Assembly (NCBI GenBank): GCA_038214535.1
Contig: JBBQRS010000021.1
Coordinates: forward strand, 1-51,409
Direction of reading: 5' to 3'
DNA: 51,409 nucleotides
Source: JBBQRS01 sp038214535
GTDB taxonomy: Bacteria > Chloroflexota > Anaerolineae > CG2-30-64-16
Shown here: in pieces, positions 24,313-32,533 of the stretch
How the letters are laid out: each line of letters opens with the position of its first letter
Numbering within the stretch: the first letter of the stretch is position 1
Translations under genes and position numbers: made by a program
The notes under the pieces: model-generated
What the model saw: the letters and a program-made list of their open reading frames with translations, nothing else
The model's database searches: none
Told to the model about the DNA's origin: nothing

Positions 24313-26160
24313 ATGCCAAACCGCGAACAGTCTGAACTCTCCGTTACAAAACACGATGCCCTGGCCGCCCTGCCGATGGGACTCAGCACGCACACAACCT
24401 ACAAACCGCCGCTGCATGGGAGCAAGTGGATGGCAATCACCGGCAAGCCGGCCGCGGCGACCGCAGGCGCGATGATCTTCCAGCGGGGCGGCAACGCCGT
24501 AGACGCAGCCTGCGCCATGATCGCGGCCACGTCCACGATGTGGGATCAGTTGAGTTGGGGCGGCGAGACGCAGGCGCTGATCTATAATCCGCACACCGGC
24601 GAGGTAACCGGTATCAACGCGCTGGGCGTGGCCCCCACCGGTGCGACCCCCGAGTTTTTCAAGGCCCAGGGGTTAAAATATCCACCGGGGGTTGGTCCGC
24701 TGGCCGCCGTCACGCCGGGCACGCCGGGCGGGATCATGGTGATGCTGGCCGAATACGGGCAACTTTCGCTGGCCGAAGTGTTGGCCCCTGCCATCGAGCT
24801 GGCTGACGGCTATCCGATCGAGGCGCAGCGTGCGGACAGCATCGAGGCGAACAAGGCGACCCTGCGAGAGTGGCCCGACTCGCGGCGCGTGCTGTTGCCG
24901 CACGCCGGTGAGGCGCGCGAAGCGCCGGAGCCGGGGGAAATCTTCCGTCAGCCCGACCTGGCCGCGACGCTGCGCAAGCTGGTTGAGGCGGAGGCGGAGG
25001 CGCTGGCTGCGGGCAAAGGGCGCGAAGAAGCGATCTACGCCGCTTATGACCGCTTCTATCGAGGCGATATCGCGGAGGAGTTCGCGCGCGCGGTGCAAGC
25101 GGTGGGCGGCCTGATCACGACGGATGATCTGGCAAACTGGGAAGTCCACATCGAAGCGCCGGTCATAACGGACTATAAGGGGATCGAAGTCCACAAGCTG
25201 ACGACGTGGGTGCAAGGCCCGGTGCTGCTGCAAACGCTCAATCTTCTTGAGGATTTCGATCTCAAGGGCATGGGCTACAACAGCGCGGCTTACATCCACA
25301 CGCTGTATCAGGCGATGAACCTGGCCTACGCCGACCGGGATTTTTACTACGGCGATCCTTATTTCGCGCCGGACGAGCCGATCCGTGGGTTGCTCTCGAA
25401 GGACTACGCCCGGCAGCGCGCCGCGCGCATTACTGGCGAACGCAACGACCCGCGCATCGGCCCCGGCGACCCGTATCCCTTCCAGGGCGAGAGCAACCCA
25501 TATCACGCGCAGATCGCGCGGCTGAACCACCAACCTGCGCCGCCGAAGGCGTCAGCGGGGGCCGAACGCGGGTTTTACGCGGGTACAACCTCGGTGATCG
25601 CCACCGATGCGGAAGGCTGGGTCGTCTCGGTGACGCCCAGTGGGGGATGGATTCCGGCCGTCATCGCGGGGCGCACGGGGATCGGGCTGAGCCAGCGGAT
25701 GCAGAGCTTCGTGCTTGACCCCGCCGAAAATCCCTTCAACGTGGTCGAGCCGGGCAAGCGCCCGCGCGCCACGCTCACCCCCAGCCTGGCGCTGAAGGAC
25801 GGCGAGCCCTATCTCGCCTTTGCGGTGGAAGGGGGCGATGCGCAGGATCAATACCTGCTCCAGTTCTTCCTGAATATTGTCGAGTTCGGGATGACCGTGC
25901 AGGAGGCCGCCGAAGCGCCAGGCTTCGTAAGCTATCAGATGCACTCGTCGTTCGATGCGCACGACATCCAGCCGGGGAAGCTGTTGATCAACGCGACGCT
26001 GTCGCAGGCCGTGCGCGAGGAACTGAGCAGCATGGGGTACACTCTGACCGACGCCGCGCGCACGTCGGGGCCGGTGAATGCGATCTATCTCGACGCCCAT
26101 CACGGCACGTTCTGGGGCGGCTCCAGCCATCACGGCGAGGACTACGGGATCGCCTGGTAG
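24313..26160 (+). CDS. ggt: Gamma-glutamyltransferase-family N-terminal nucleophile hydrolase
   Basis: A 615-residue proenzyme of the gamma-glutamyltranspeptidase family, which self-cleaves before a threonine and hydrolyses or transfers gamma-glutamyl groups. The N-terminal part has AAATAGAMIFQRGGNAVDAACA and the substrate-region LAAVTPGTPGG. The predicted processing site is before Thr425 in AGTTSVIATDAEG. The usual T-T-H-x-S reads T-T-S-V here, so the subgroup may act on other substrates (for example cephalosporin acylase-like or oxamate amidohydrolase-like members). No signal peptide is visible, so it is probably cytoplasmic. The start at 24313 has AGGAG 7 nt upstream; 37 extra in-frame codons upstream look non-coding. 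Confidence 0.85.
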   Translation: MPNREQSELSVTKHDALAALPMGLSTHTTYKPPLHGSKWMAITGKPAAATAGAMIFQRGGNAVDAACAMIAATSTMWDQLSWGGETQALIYNPHTGEVTGINALGVAPTGATPEFFKAQGLKYPPGVGPLAAVTPGTPGGIMVMLAEYGQLSLAEVLAPAIELADGYPIEAQRADSIEANKATLREWPDSRRVLLPHAGEAREAPEPGEIFRQPDLAATLRKLVEAEAEALAAGKGREEAIYAAYDRFYRGDIAEEFARAVQAVGGLITTDDLANWEVHIEAPVITDYKGIEVHKLTTWVQGPVLLQTLNLLEDFDLKGMGYNSAAYIHTLYQAMNLAYADRDFYYGDPYFAPDEPIRGLLSKDYARQRAARITGERNDPRIGPGDPYPFQGESNPYHAQIARLNHQPAPPKASAGAERGFYAGTTSVIATDAEGWVVSVTPSGGWIPAVIAGRTGIGLSQRMQSFVLDPAENPFNVVEPGKRPRATLTPSLALKDGEPYLAFAVEGGDAQDQYLLQFFLNIVEFGMTVQEAAEAPGFVSYQMHSSFDAHDIQPGKLLINATLSQAVREELSSMGYTLTDAARTSGPVNAIYLDAHHGTFWGGSSHHGEDYGIAW

Positions 26161-26167
26161 TGTCCTG

Positions 26168-26869
26168 CTAATCGCTCCACAAGATGCGCCCGCAGTTGCC
26201 GCAATAGACGAACTCATCGCCCTCGCGGGCCGCTTCGAGCTTGCTTTGCGGCACGGCCACGCCGCACGCGCTGCATTCACCACCGTCCACTGCCGCGACG
26301 GCTCGCCCGGCGCGGCGCGGCCGTAACGCGTCGTAGACCACCAACGACGCATCGGGCGTCACCTTGCGCGCGGCGAGTTGCTGTGTCTGCTCGTTCGCTA
26401 ACTGCGCTTTAAGGCGCGTGTGCTCGGCGCGTAGTTGCATACGCAGTGCTTCCCACTCCACCGTCAGCCGTGCAAGGTCGGCGTTATTTGTTTCGACGGC
26501 TGCGGTTGCCGTTTCCATGCAGACCAGCGCCTCCAGCAGTTCGTCATCGGCGTGGGCCAACTGGCGACGTAGCTGCTGTACGTCCAGTTCTGCGGCTTCG
26601 AGTTCTTTGGGGCTTTTGCCCTTGCCGCTGTAAAGGCCCTTCTCGGCCTGCGCCAGATGGTTCGCGATGCGACCCTGCTCGACCTCGCGTTCCACCTGCA
26701 CTTTGCGGCAACGCGCCTGCTCGGTCTGGGCTGCCGCTGACACAGCCCGCGTCTGCGTCAGCGCTTCGGGCTCGCGCGCTTCCTGCGCGATTTCCGTCAG
26801 CCGCGCCTTGAGCGCCTCCACCGTCAGGTCAATTTCGCTGAGCTGCGCCAGCAGCATGACAGGTCGCAT
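26168..26869 (-). CDS. Coiled-coil protein with C-terminal C4 zinc ribbon
   Basis: A 233-residue protein made of a long coiled coil (about residues 5-180, rich in Ala, Glu, Gln, Leu) and a C-terminal zinc ribbon with CSAC and, about 22 residues later, CGNC. This is the architecture of the widespread YbgI/NIF3-associated CT398-like family (zf-RING_7), whose function is not settled; binding of nucleic acid or a secretion-related role has been proposed. It converges on ggt with a 7-nt gap and is divergent from the glycosyltransferase gene. A TATAAT on the minus strand (26898-26903) lies 30 nt upstream. Confidence 0.82.
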   Translation of the reverse strand: MRPVMLLAQLSEIDLTVEALKARLTEIAQEAREPEALTQTRAVSAAAQTEQARCRKVQVEREVEQGRIANHLAQAEKGLYSGKGKSPKELEAAELDVQQLRRQLAHADDELLEALVCMETATAAVETNNADLARLTVEWEALRMQLRAEHTRLKAQLANEQTQQLAARKVTPDASLVVYDALRPRRAGRAVAAVDGGECSACGVAVPQSKLEAAREGDEFVYCGNCGRILWSD

Positions 26870-27041
26870 GGCTCCTCCCCTGTGTTCTTTTGATCCTATT
26901 ATACGCCAAATCCACGTCGTGCCGTAACGCTGCCATCGGCGCGTGATTCACTCTTATCGCGTTTGCTCATTACAGCTTTTTATAACCCTGTGCTAAAATG
27001 GCTGTTTGTGGACTGCGTCCCACCGTGAGGAGATCTATTTC

Positions 27042-27815
27042 GTGTCGAACATGAGTCCGCCCGGCGTCGCGCTGGTGCTGCCGACATACAACGAAAGGGA
27101 GAATCTGCCGGCACTCATCGCCGCCATTCGGGGGTTGGAAGCCGGGATCCACATCATCATCGTGGATGACAACTCGCCCGACGGCACCGGTGCGTTGGCT
27201 GACGGCCTGGCCCGCGAGGGCGATGATATCGCAGTGATCCACCGGCCCGCCAAGTTGGGGTTGGGGACGGCTTATCGGGCAGGTTTTACGGCCGCGCTGG
27301 CGCAGGGCGCCGACCTGATTACGACGATGGACGCGGACTTCTCACATGATCCGGCGTACATCCCGGCCTTGCTCGAAGCCTCGCGCCGATACGACCTGGT
27401 GATCGGGTCGCGCTACGTGCCCGGCGGCGGCATCCGCAACTGGGAAGTGCATCGCAAGGCCCTGAGTTGGACCGCGAACGCGCTGGCCCACATCATATTG
27501 GGGCTGCACGCGCGCGATTGCACCGCAGGCTTCCGCTGCTATCGCCGCCCGGTCCTTGAAACGGTAGATCTTGACGCCATCCGCGCAGACGGTTATTCTT
27601 ATCTGATTGAAATGCTTTACCATTGTGAGCGGCTGGGCTTTTCCGTGGGTGAAACGCCGATCATCTTCACCGACCGCAAGCTCGGTCAATCGAAAATCTC
27701 ACGCGGTGAAATCTTCAAGGCCGGCGGCACTGTGCTGCGGCTCGCCCAGGATCGGTTGACGGGCGGAGCCGCGGTGCATCCGACCACGCTATCACAGGAG
27801 GCGCGGCAACAGTGA
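27042..27815 (+). CDS. Polyprenol-phosphate mannosyltransferase-like GT2 enzyme
   Basis: A 257-residue GT-A glycosyltransferase of the dolichol-phosphate mannose synthase type: VALVLPTYNERENLPALI, IIIVDDNSPDGTG, TTMDADFSHDP (catalytic metal D-x-D), VIGSRYVPGGG and a C-terminal KLGQSKIS. It has no C-terminal membrane segments, like the soluble actinobacterial Ppm1 catalytic domain. It would charge a polyprenyl phosphate with mannose or a similar sugar, giving the donor used by GT39/DUF2079-type membrane transferases such as those at 39848-44431. The GTG start at 27042 has GAGGAG 9 nt upstream; an ATG 9 nt later is an alternative. Its stop overlaps the next small gene. Confidence 0.9.
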   Translation: MSNMSPPGVALVLPTYNERENLPALIAAIRGLEAGIHIIIVDDNSPDGTGALADGLAREGDDIAVIHRPAKLGLGTAYRAGFTAALAQGADLITTMDADFSHDPAYIPALLEASRRYDLVIGSRYVPGGGIRNWEVHRKALSWTANALAHIILGLHARDCTAGFRCYRRPVLETVDLDAIRADGYSYLIEMLYHCERLGFSVGETPIIFTDRKLGQSKISRGEIFKAGGTVLRLAQDRLTGGAAVHPTTLSQEARQQ

Positions 27816-27967
27816 TGCGCAACCAGGGTTCCAGCGCCAGCCTGATTGAGCTGGCCCTCATCATCGTGCTGATCGCCATCATCGTCATGGCGATCCTGCT
27901 CATCGTCGGTGAAGACCTGCGAATCTGGGTCATCGGCGCCATCCAGCAGTTCTTCCCCGGCCGCTGA
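27815..27967 (+). CDS. Small Flp-pilin-like single-span membrane protein
   Basis: A 50-residue frame whose ATG overlaps the TGA of the glycosyltransferase gene (TGATG). It has a short polar N-terminus (MRNQGSSAS), one strongly hydrophobic helix (LIELALIIVLIAIIVMAILL, residues 10-29), and an amphipathic tail ending FFPGR. The Gly followed by a Glu at the start of the helix and the I/V/L/A composition resemble Flp/Fap-type pilins, but the Gly-to-Glu spacing is 7 rather than about 5, and no pilus genes are nearby. A small membrane helper of the glycosyltransferase is an alternative. Translational coupling supports that it is real. Confidence 0.6.
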   Translation: MRNQGSSASLIELALIIVLIAIIVMAILLIVGEDLRIWVIGAIQQFFPGR

Positions 27968-28025
27968 GCGTTCTGCCGGGGCGACAGCTTCACCGCACTC
28001 GCATTCACGCACCCTGTGAGGCGTC

Positions 28026-28772
28026 ATGCACTGGCAAGACCGTCTCAGCACTGTCGGGCGGGCGGCGCTCGACCTGATCTATCCCCCGCGCTGCCCCGGT
28101 TGCGGACGAATGGGCGTCTTATTCTGTGACGCCTGTCAGGCGCGCATCGAGCCGATCCATTCGTCTGCCTGTCTCCGTTGCGGTCGCCCCGTCTCCGGCG
28201 GCTCGCTCTGTTTCAACTGCCGCCAACCACCCTCGCCTCTTGACTGCGTTATGTCTACCGGCGTCTTTGACGGCCCCCTGCGTGACGCCATTCATGACCT
28301 GAAATATGAGAATGTGCGTGATCTGGCGCATCCGCTGGGCGCGCGCATGGTCGCGTACTGGCCGGAGACCTGGCAAGTTGGCGGCGCGGACGCGCCTGAT
28401 TTGATCCTGCCTGTGCCGCTTCACGGCAGCCGAACCCGCGAGCGCGGCTACAACCAGTCAACATTGCTGGCGCGCATCCTTGGCCCCGCGGTTGAGCTTT
28501 CTGTCAACGAGAAGGTGTTGGTACGCGCCCGCGCCACGCGACCCCAGGTGGGGCTGGATGCAGCTGCGCGTAAGGAGAATGTCAACGGCGCGTTCACCTG
28601 TCACGGCGATGTTGCGGGGCGGCACATCGTGCTGGTGGATGACGTCTGCACGACCGGCGCGACGCTGGAAGCGTGCGCCGCTGCGCTCAAGGCCGCGGGC
28701 GCGGCGACGGTATGTGGTTATACGCTTTCACGGGCACGCTGGGAACCCGGCGGCGATATGAAGGACACGTAA
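28026..28772 (+). CDS. comF: ComF-family phosphoribosyltransferase-like protein
   Basis: A 248-residue protein with the N-terminal double zinc ribbon of ComF (CPGCGRMGVLFCDAC and CLRCGRPVSGGSLCFNC), a middle segment LPVPLHGSRTRERGYNQS, and the C-terminal PRPP-binding loop IVLVDDVCTTGATLEAC. ComF supports DNA uptake in naturally competent bacteria and assists replication restart in others. It follows the small membrane protein by 58 nt on the same strand and is probably co-transcribed. Confidence 0.92.
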   Translation: MHWQDRLSTVGRAALDLIYPPRCPGCGRMGVLFCDACQARIEPIHSSACLRCGRPVSGGSLCFNCRQPPSPLDCVMSTGVFDGPLRDAIHDLKYENVRDLAHPLGARMVAYWPETWQVGGADAPDLILPVPLHGSRTRERGYNQSTLLARILGPAVELSVNEKVLVRARATRPQVGLDAAARKENVNGAFTCHGDVAGRHIVLVDDVCTTGATLEACAAALKAAGAATVCGYTLSRARWEPGGDMKDT

Positions 28773-28792
28773 ACAGAGCTTCCAGAGGTTGG

Positions 28793-29821
28793 TCAGCGAT
28801 ACCTGTCAATCGCCCGGATCAGCGCCTCGACGTTCTCCCACGGGGCGTCGTTCTCCATCTCGACGTGGAAGATGCCGCCCCCGCCCAGCCGATGATATTT
28901 CTCCGCGTAGTCGCGAATCGCCGCGTCAACCTCCTGCGGCGCGCCGAGGGGAATCAGCCGTTGCCGGTCGGGGTGAATGTAGATGGCGACCTTGTGCTCG
29001 CAACAGGCCGCGGCGTAACGTGGGTCGGCGTCGAACAAACCGATCTGCGGCCAGAGGCCGTCAATCCCCAGGTCAAGCAGCTCATCGAAGATGCCGCCCA
29101 GGAAGCCGCACGTGTGAAAGAAGACCCTGCGCCCGGCGGTCTTAATCGGAGCCATCAACTCACGATACAGCGGTTTGAACACATCGCGGAACAGAGCCGG
29201 TGAGACGATGGTGGAGGTCTGCGTGCCCCAGTCGTCGCCGAAAACGATCACGTCTGCGCCTGCGTCTATCAGCGCCCGAATCACATCGCGCCAGTAGTCC
29301 ACCAGCCGATCGAGGAAGGCCAACAGGTGCGGGTCGCCGGTATGGAGATCAACCAGCACCTCGTCGAGCGGTCGGAAGGCGTGCAATCGCTCAAAGATGG
29401 AGATCCAGCCGGTGAAGATCAAGTAATCTTCACGCAACTTGCTCAGCCGGGTCTTGTCCAGCGCGTTTTGCGCGGGGAAGGCCGACGGCGGCGGGAATTG
29501 ATACTCCGCAGCTTCGGCCCAACTCGCGAACGGATAGCCGCGTGGAATGCCCCAGACGCCATAGATCATGTGCTCTAGCTCTGTGCCCCAGGGATCCGTC
29601 TTAACCTCGTAATACCGACCATCTGCACCCACTGTTTCGGGCGGAGGTGCGGGGAGCGTCTCAACACACAAAGGGTTATCCGAGGGGAATTCGTGAAACA
29701 GGTCGAGGAGCTTCTGCCCATGCACGTACAGTCCGGCAGGCGATGGTGTGTACACCACGGGGATCCGGTCGGGATCGGTGAACTCGAACGCGGCCAGCAT
29801 CCGTCGCCGGGAGGGCCCCAT
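28793..29821 (-). CDS. Uroporphyrinogen decarboxylase-family protein
   Basis: A 342-residue TIM-barrel protein of the URO-D superfamily (MtaA/corrinoid-methyltransferase-like subgroup rather than HemE). Recognisable are RMLAAFEFTDPDRIPV at the N-terminus, DAGADVIVFGDDWGTQTSTIVSP in the middle, and FFHTCGFLGGIFDELLDLGIDGLWP. The HTCG motif is the zinc-ligand region of corrinoid-dependent methyltransferases; the HemE substrate-binding N-terminus is absent. A methyl transfer or related role is likely, substrate unknown. ATG 29821 is preferred over TTG 29833 because GGAG lies 6 nt upstream. It follows two AI-2E-family genes, 13 nt after the second. Confidence 0.82.
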   Translation of the reverse strand: MGPSRRRMLAAFEFTDPDRIPVVYTPSPAGLYVHGQKLLDLFHEFPSDNPLCVETLPAPPPETVGADGRYYEVKTDPWGTELEHMIYGVWGIPRGYPFASWAEAAEYQFPPPSAFPAQNALDKTRLSKLREDYLIFTGWISIFERLHAFRPLDEVLVDLHTGDPHLLAFLDRLVDYWRDVIRALIDAGADVIVFGDDWGTQTSTIVSPALFRDVFKPLYRELMAPIKTAGRRVFFHTCGFLGGIFDELLDLGIDGLWPQIGLFDADPRYAAACCEHKVAIYIHPDRQRLIPLGAPQEVDAAIRDYAEKYHRLGGGGIFHVEMENDAPWENVEALIRAIDRYR

Positions 29822-29834
29822 GTTTTTCTCCAAT

Positions 29835-31013
29835 CTATCCTGACACGCGTCGCGCCTCGTCGAGGAGGTCTTCCAACCGGTCGGCGATGCTTTCCAGACG
29901 GCGATTCGCGCCGTTGCTCTGTGATGCGATCAGGTCGCGCGCGCTTGCCAGCCGCGCCGTCAGGTCGGTCACGTTAGCATCCAGCAAGGGCCTGGCAGCC
30001 GGAGCCACCGACTGGTCGGCCAACTCGGTGAGCAAGATATAAAAAACGGCCGACACCGGCGGGGCCAACAATAACCCCACGAACCCGAATGCGTCCGCCA
30101 TCACGAGCGCGACCATGATCATGAGCACACTGGCGCCTCGTCCGGATTGATACAGCCGCCGCTCAACCCCAAACTCCAGCAAGGCGAGCACCGCCAGTGT
30201 AATCGCGACGGCCAGCACAGCGGTCACCGGGCCGGATTGCACCTCGACGATGATCGCCATAGGCACAATCACGATCAACGCGCCGACCAGCGGTATAAGC
30301 CAGGTGAGCGACACGGCCAGCGCCCAAAAGACGGGCCAACGCAGATCGAGCAGCATGAAGGCAGGGGTGAGCAACAGGCCCGCCAGCAGACTTTGTAACA
30401 GTTCGCTACGTAAATAGCGACCCAGCCCCGACTCGACAGCGCGCCAGAGTTCGCGGGCTGCGCCACGGCGATACGCCGGAAGCAGCGACAGCGCCGCCCG
30501 CTCGAAGCGCAGGTTGTCCACAGTCCAATAAATACTGAGGACGAGCACCAACACGAATTGGCCCAGCGAACCCGCCAGACCTTGAGCCATGCCGGCCAGC
30601 GCGTGTTCTACGTTGCTGATCTGACCATCGGTGAGCAGTTGGGTCATTTGCTCGGGGGTTGGAAACTGGCCGTAGATGCCCGGCCCGATTTGTTGGAGGA
30701 TGGTGAATCTCTCACGCAGTCGCGCGTAGATCAGACCCAGATCCTCGGAAAGCGGCGCGAGTTCACTGCCCAGACGCTCATAAAGTACAACGAGAAGCAG
30801 CACCGCGAGCGCGCCAAACATGCCGTAAACGAGCAGGATAGCCAGCCCGCGCGGCACACGCCGCACCATGAGCCATTCGATGGGCGCGCGAAGTGTGGCG
30901 GCCACAGCCAGCGATGCCACGAACGCCAACACAAGGCTGGAGAGCCGCCATGCCAGCAAAAGGCCAAGGAGCATCGCAAAGATGACGGTTACGAAGAGGG
31001 CAAAGCGCTTCAT
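29835..31013 (-). CDS. AI-2E family permease-like membrane protein (second copy)
   Basis: A 392-residue protein of the AI-2E (TqsA/PerM) family with about eight membrane segments in the usual order: two near the N-terminus, a long loop (about 65-150), then the C-terminal bundle with WPVFWALAVSLTWLIPLVGALIVIVPM, which is the family's signature P-x-x-G region. Family members export diverse small molecules or act as Na+/H+ antiporters; substrate unknown. A soluble tail of about 45 residues follows the last membrane segment and is predicted helical (RLESIADRLEDLLDEARR). The ATG overlaps the stop of the paralogous upstream gene by 4 nt. Confidence 0.87.
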   Translation of the reverse strand: MKRFALFVTVIFAMLLGLLLAWRLSSLVLAFVASLAVAATLRAPIEWLMVRRVPRGLAILLVYGMFGALAVLLLVVLYERLGSELAPLSEDLGLIYARLRERFTILQQIGPGIYGQFPTPEQMTQLLTDGQISNVEHALAGMAQGLAGSLGQFVLVLVLSIYWTVDNLRFERAALSLLPAYRRGAARELWRAVESGLGRYLRSELLQSLLAGLLLTPAFMLLDLRWPVFWALAVSLTWLIPLVGALIVIVPMAIIVEVQSGPVTAVLAVAITLAVLALLEFGVERRLYQSGRGASVLMIMVALVMADAFGFVGLLLAPPVSAVFYILLTELADQSVAPAARPLLDANVTDLTARLASARDLIASQSNGANRRLESIADRLEDLLDEARRVSG

Positions 31014-32305
31014 GCTTCGGCCTCAACCGTCTCGAGGATCTGATCCAGGTCAAGCGCGATGGCTTCGAGCCGATCTTCCGCGGTCTCTATCTCCGATGTG
31101 ATGCCTCGCACGTCGCCGTTGCTCACACCTTTGCGCACGTCTGTGGCAAGTTCACGCGCTTTGAGACGCAGCGCGCCAATATGGCTGCGGCTAACCTTCG
31201 GCGTTCCCCCGCGCATGGCAAACAGTTGTTGCACGATGATCTGTAGCATGGCTGCGAGAGGAACGGCAAACAGCACGCCCACAAACCCACCCAGCGAACC
31301 AAACGCGGCGATGGCGAGGATGGTAACGACGGGGTTGACGCCGACGGACTGGTTCATGATGCGGGGCACGAGTAGATTATTTTCCAGCAATTGCACGGTA
31401 ACGCCAATTGCGATCACGGCCAGCAACTTATCGGGCGCGAGCGAGATCGCCACGAGCGCGGCGATCACCGTGGCGAGTATCGGCCCAACCATGGGAATCG
31501 CTTCACAGAGACCCGCGATCAGCGCGAGCCCGAGCGCATATGGCATCCCCACGATGAGATAACCGATGCCCGACAGGATGCCCACGACGCTCATGAGGAT
31601 GAGCTCGCCGCGGAAAAACCCCCCGATTGCGTTCTCCATCTCCACCAACATGGCGCGCACCTGTTCGCGGCGGTCGGCAGGGACAAAAAGAAGCGCGCGA
31701 CGGGTGACCAGTTCGCCTTCGCCCACCCAGTAGAACGCCAGCGCCAGGATTGCGATGACCAGGAACACCCCGCGGCCCACAGTCTTGACCGATGTCCAGG
31801 CCGGCGCGAAGGACATCATCCCCCCTTGAGTAGCGGCAGCGTCCAACGCGAGCAGACGAAATTGTTCGGGCAGGCCGAGGGCCAGACGCTGCACCAGGCG
31901 GTTATCTGTGTGGATCAGCGTTTGACGCAGGTCCGCGTAAAGGGTGGGCAGGCGCTCTGTCGCGGCTTCGATTTGGCCGATTATCAACGGCGCGGCCAGC
32001 GCCGCAAACAGCGCGATGAGGGCAAGCAGCGCGAGGTATATCAGTATGACGCCGACCTGTGGCCGGACGCCGCGCCGCGCCAGCCATTCCACCGCAGGAC
32101 GGGTGACGCTGGCAAGAATCATCGCGATCAGGAAGAGGAACAGGATCAGGTGAAAACGAATAACAAATGCAAAGAGGAGGGCGATGCCCACGACAATGAG
32201 CATCGCCAGCGCAATCGCGCGCAGGGTCACGCCCATCAGCGGACTGTTGGACCCGGATTTATGTGCAGCGTCGCCGGAAGCGTCGGAAGGCGGGAGCGTG
32301 CTCAT
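31010..32305 (-). CDS. AI-2E family permease-like membrane protein (first copy)
   Basis: A 431-residue paralogue of the gene that follows it, with about eight membrane segments, the central loop, and the signature YALGLALIAGLCEAIPMVGPILATVIAAL. The C-terminus carries a 60-residue acidic helical tail (TEIETAEDRLEAIALDLDQILETVEAEA-like region, residues about 400-431), comparable with that of the second copy. The tandem arrangement with a 4-nt overlap suggests the products form a hetero-oligomer. AGGTAA precedes the start. Together with the URO-D-family gene it makes a three-gene operon. Confidence 0.87.
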   Translation of the reverse strand: MSTLPPSDASGDAAHKSGSNSPLMGVTLRAIALAMLIVVGIALLFAFVIRFHLILFLFLIAMILASVTRPAVEWLARRGVRPQVGVILIYLALLALIALFAALAAPLIIGQIEAATERLPTLYADLRQTLIHTDNRLVQRLALGLPEQFRLLALDAAATQGGMMSFAPAWTSVKTVGRGVFLVIAILALAFYWVGEGELVTRRALLFVPADRREQVRAMLVEMENAIGGFFRGELILMSVVGILSGIGYLIVGMPYALGLALIAGLCEAIPMVGPILATVIAALVAISLAPDKLLAVIAIGVTVQLLENNLLVPRIMNQSVGVNPVVTILAIAAFGSLGGFVGVLFAVPLAAMLQIIVQQLFAMRGGTPKVSRSHIGALRLKARELATDVRKGVSNGDVRGITSEIETAEDRLEAIALDLDQILETVEAEA

Positions 32306-32473
32306 GAATTACCTGGCTCTCAGCGAATACACCCGTTGCAAGACCGACCGGCGATGGCTGGATAGGGCCGGTCACAGCTACCGTGAATGTACGCATAAAG
32401 GAGCGTTCTGTCAATTGGCGACCCGATCACAGGAGGGTTAAACAACATTTCAGAGTAAAAATGCGCGCGCGTA

Positions 32474-32503
32474 ATGACAAGAGCGTCAAGGCTGCGGTAT
32501 AAT
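32474..32503 (+). promoter_or_regulatory. sigma70-type promoter of the aldo/keto reductase gene
   Basis: ATGACA (32474-32479), 18 nt, then a perfect TATAAT (32498-32503), 30 nt before the start codon. The rest of the 228-nt gap (32306-32533) shows no gene. Confidence 0.6.
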
Positions 32504-32533
32504 TCATCTGACAACACATCACAGGGAGGCGAC

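Noticed and set aside
31391..32365. A 324-codon open frame on the plus strand
   Set aside because: It is the shadow of an AI-2E-family gene; strongly charged composition without any motif.
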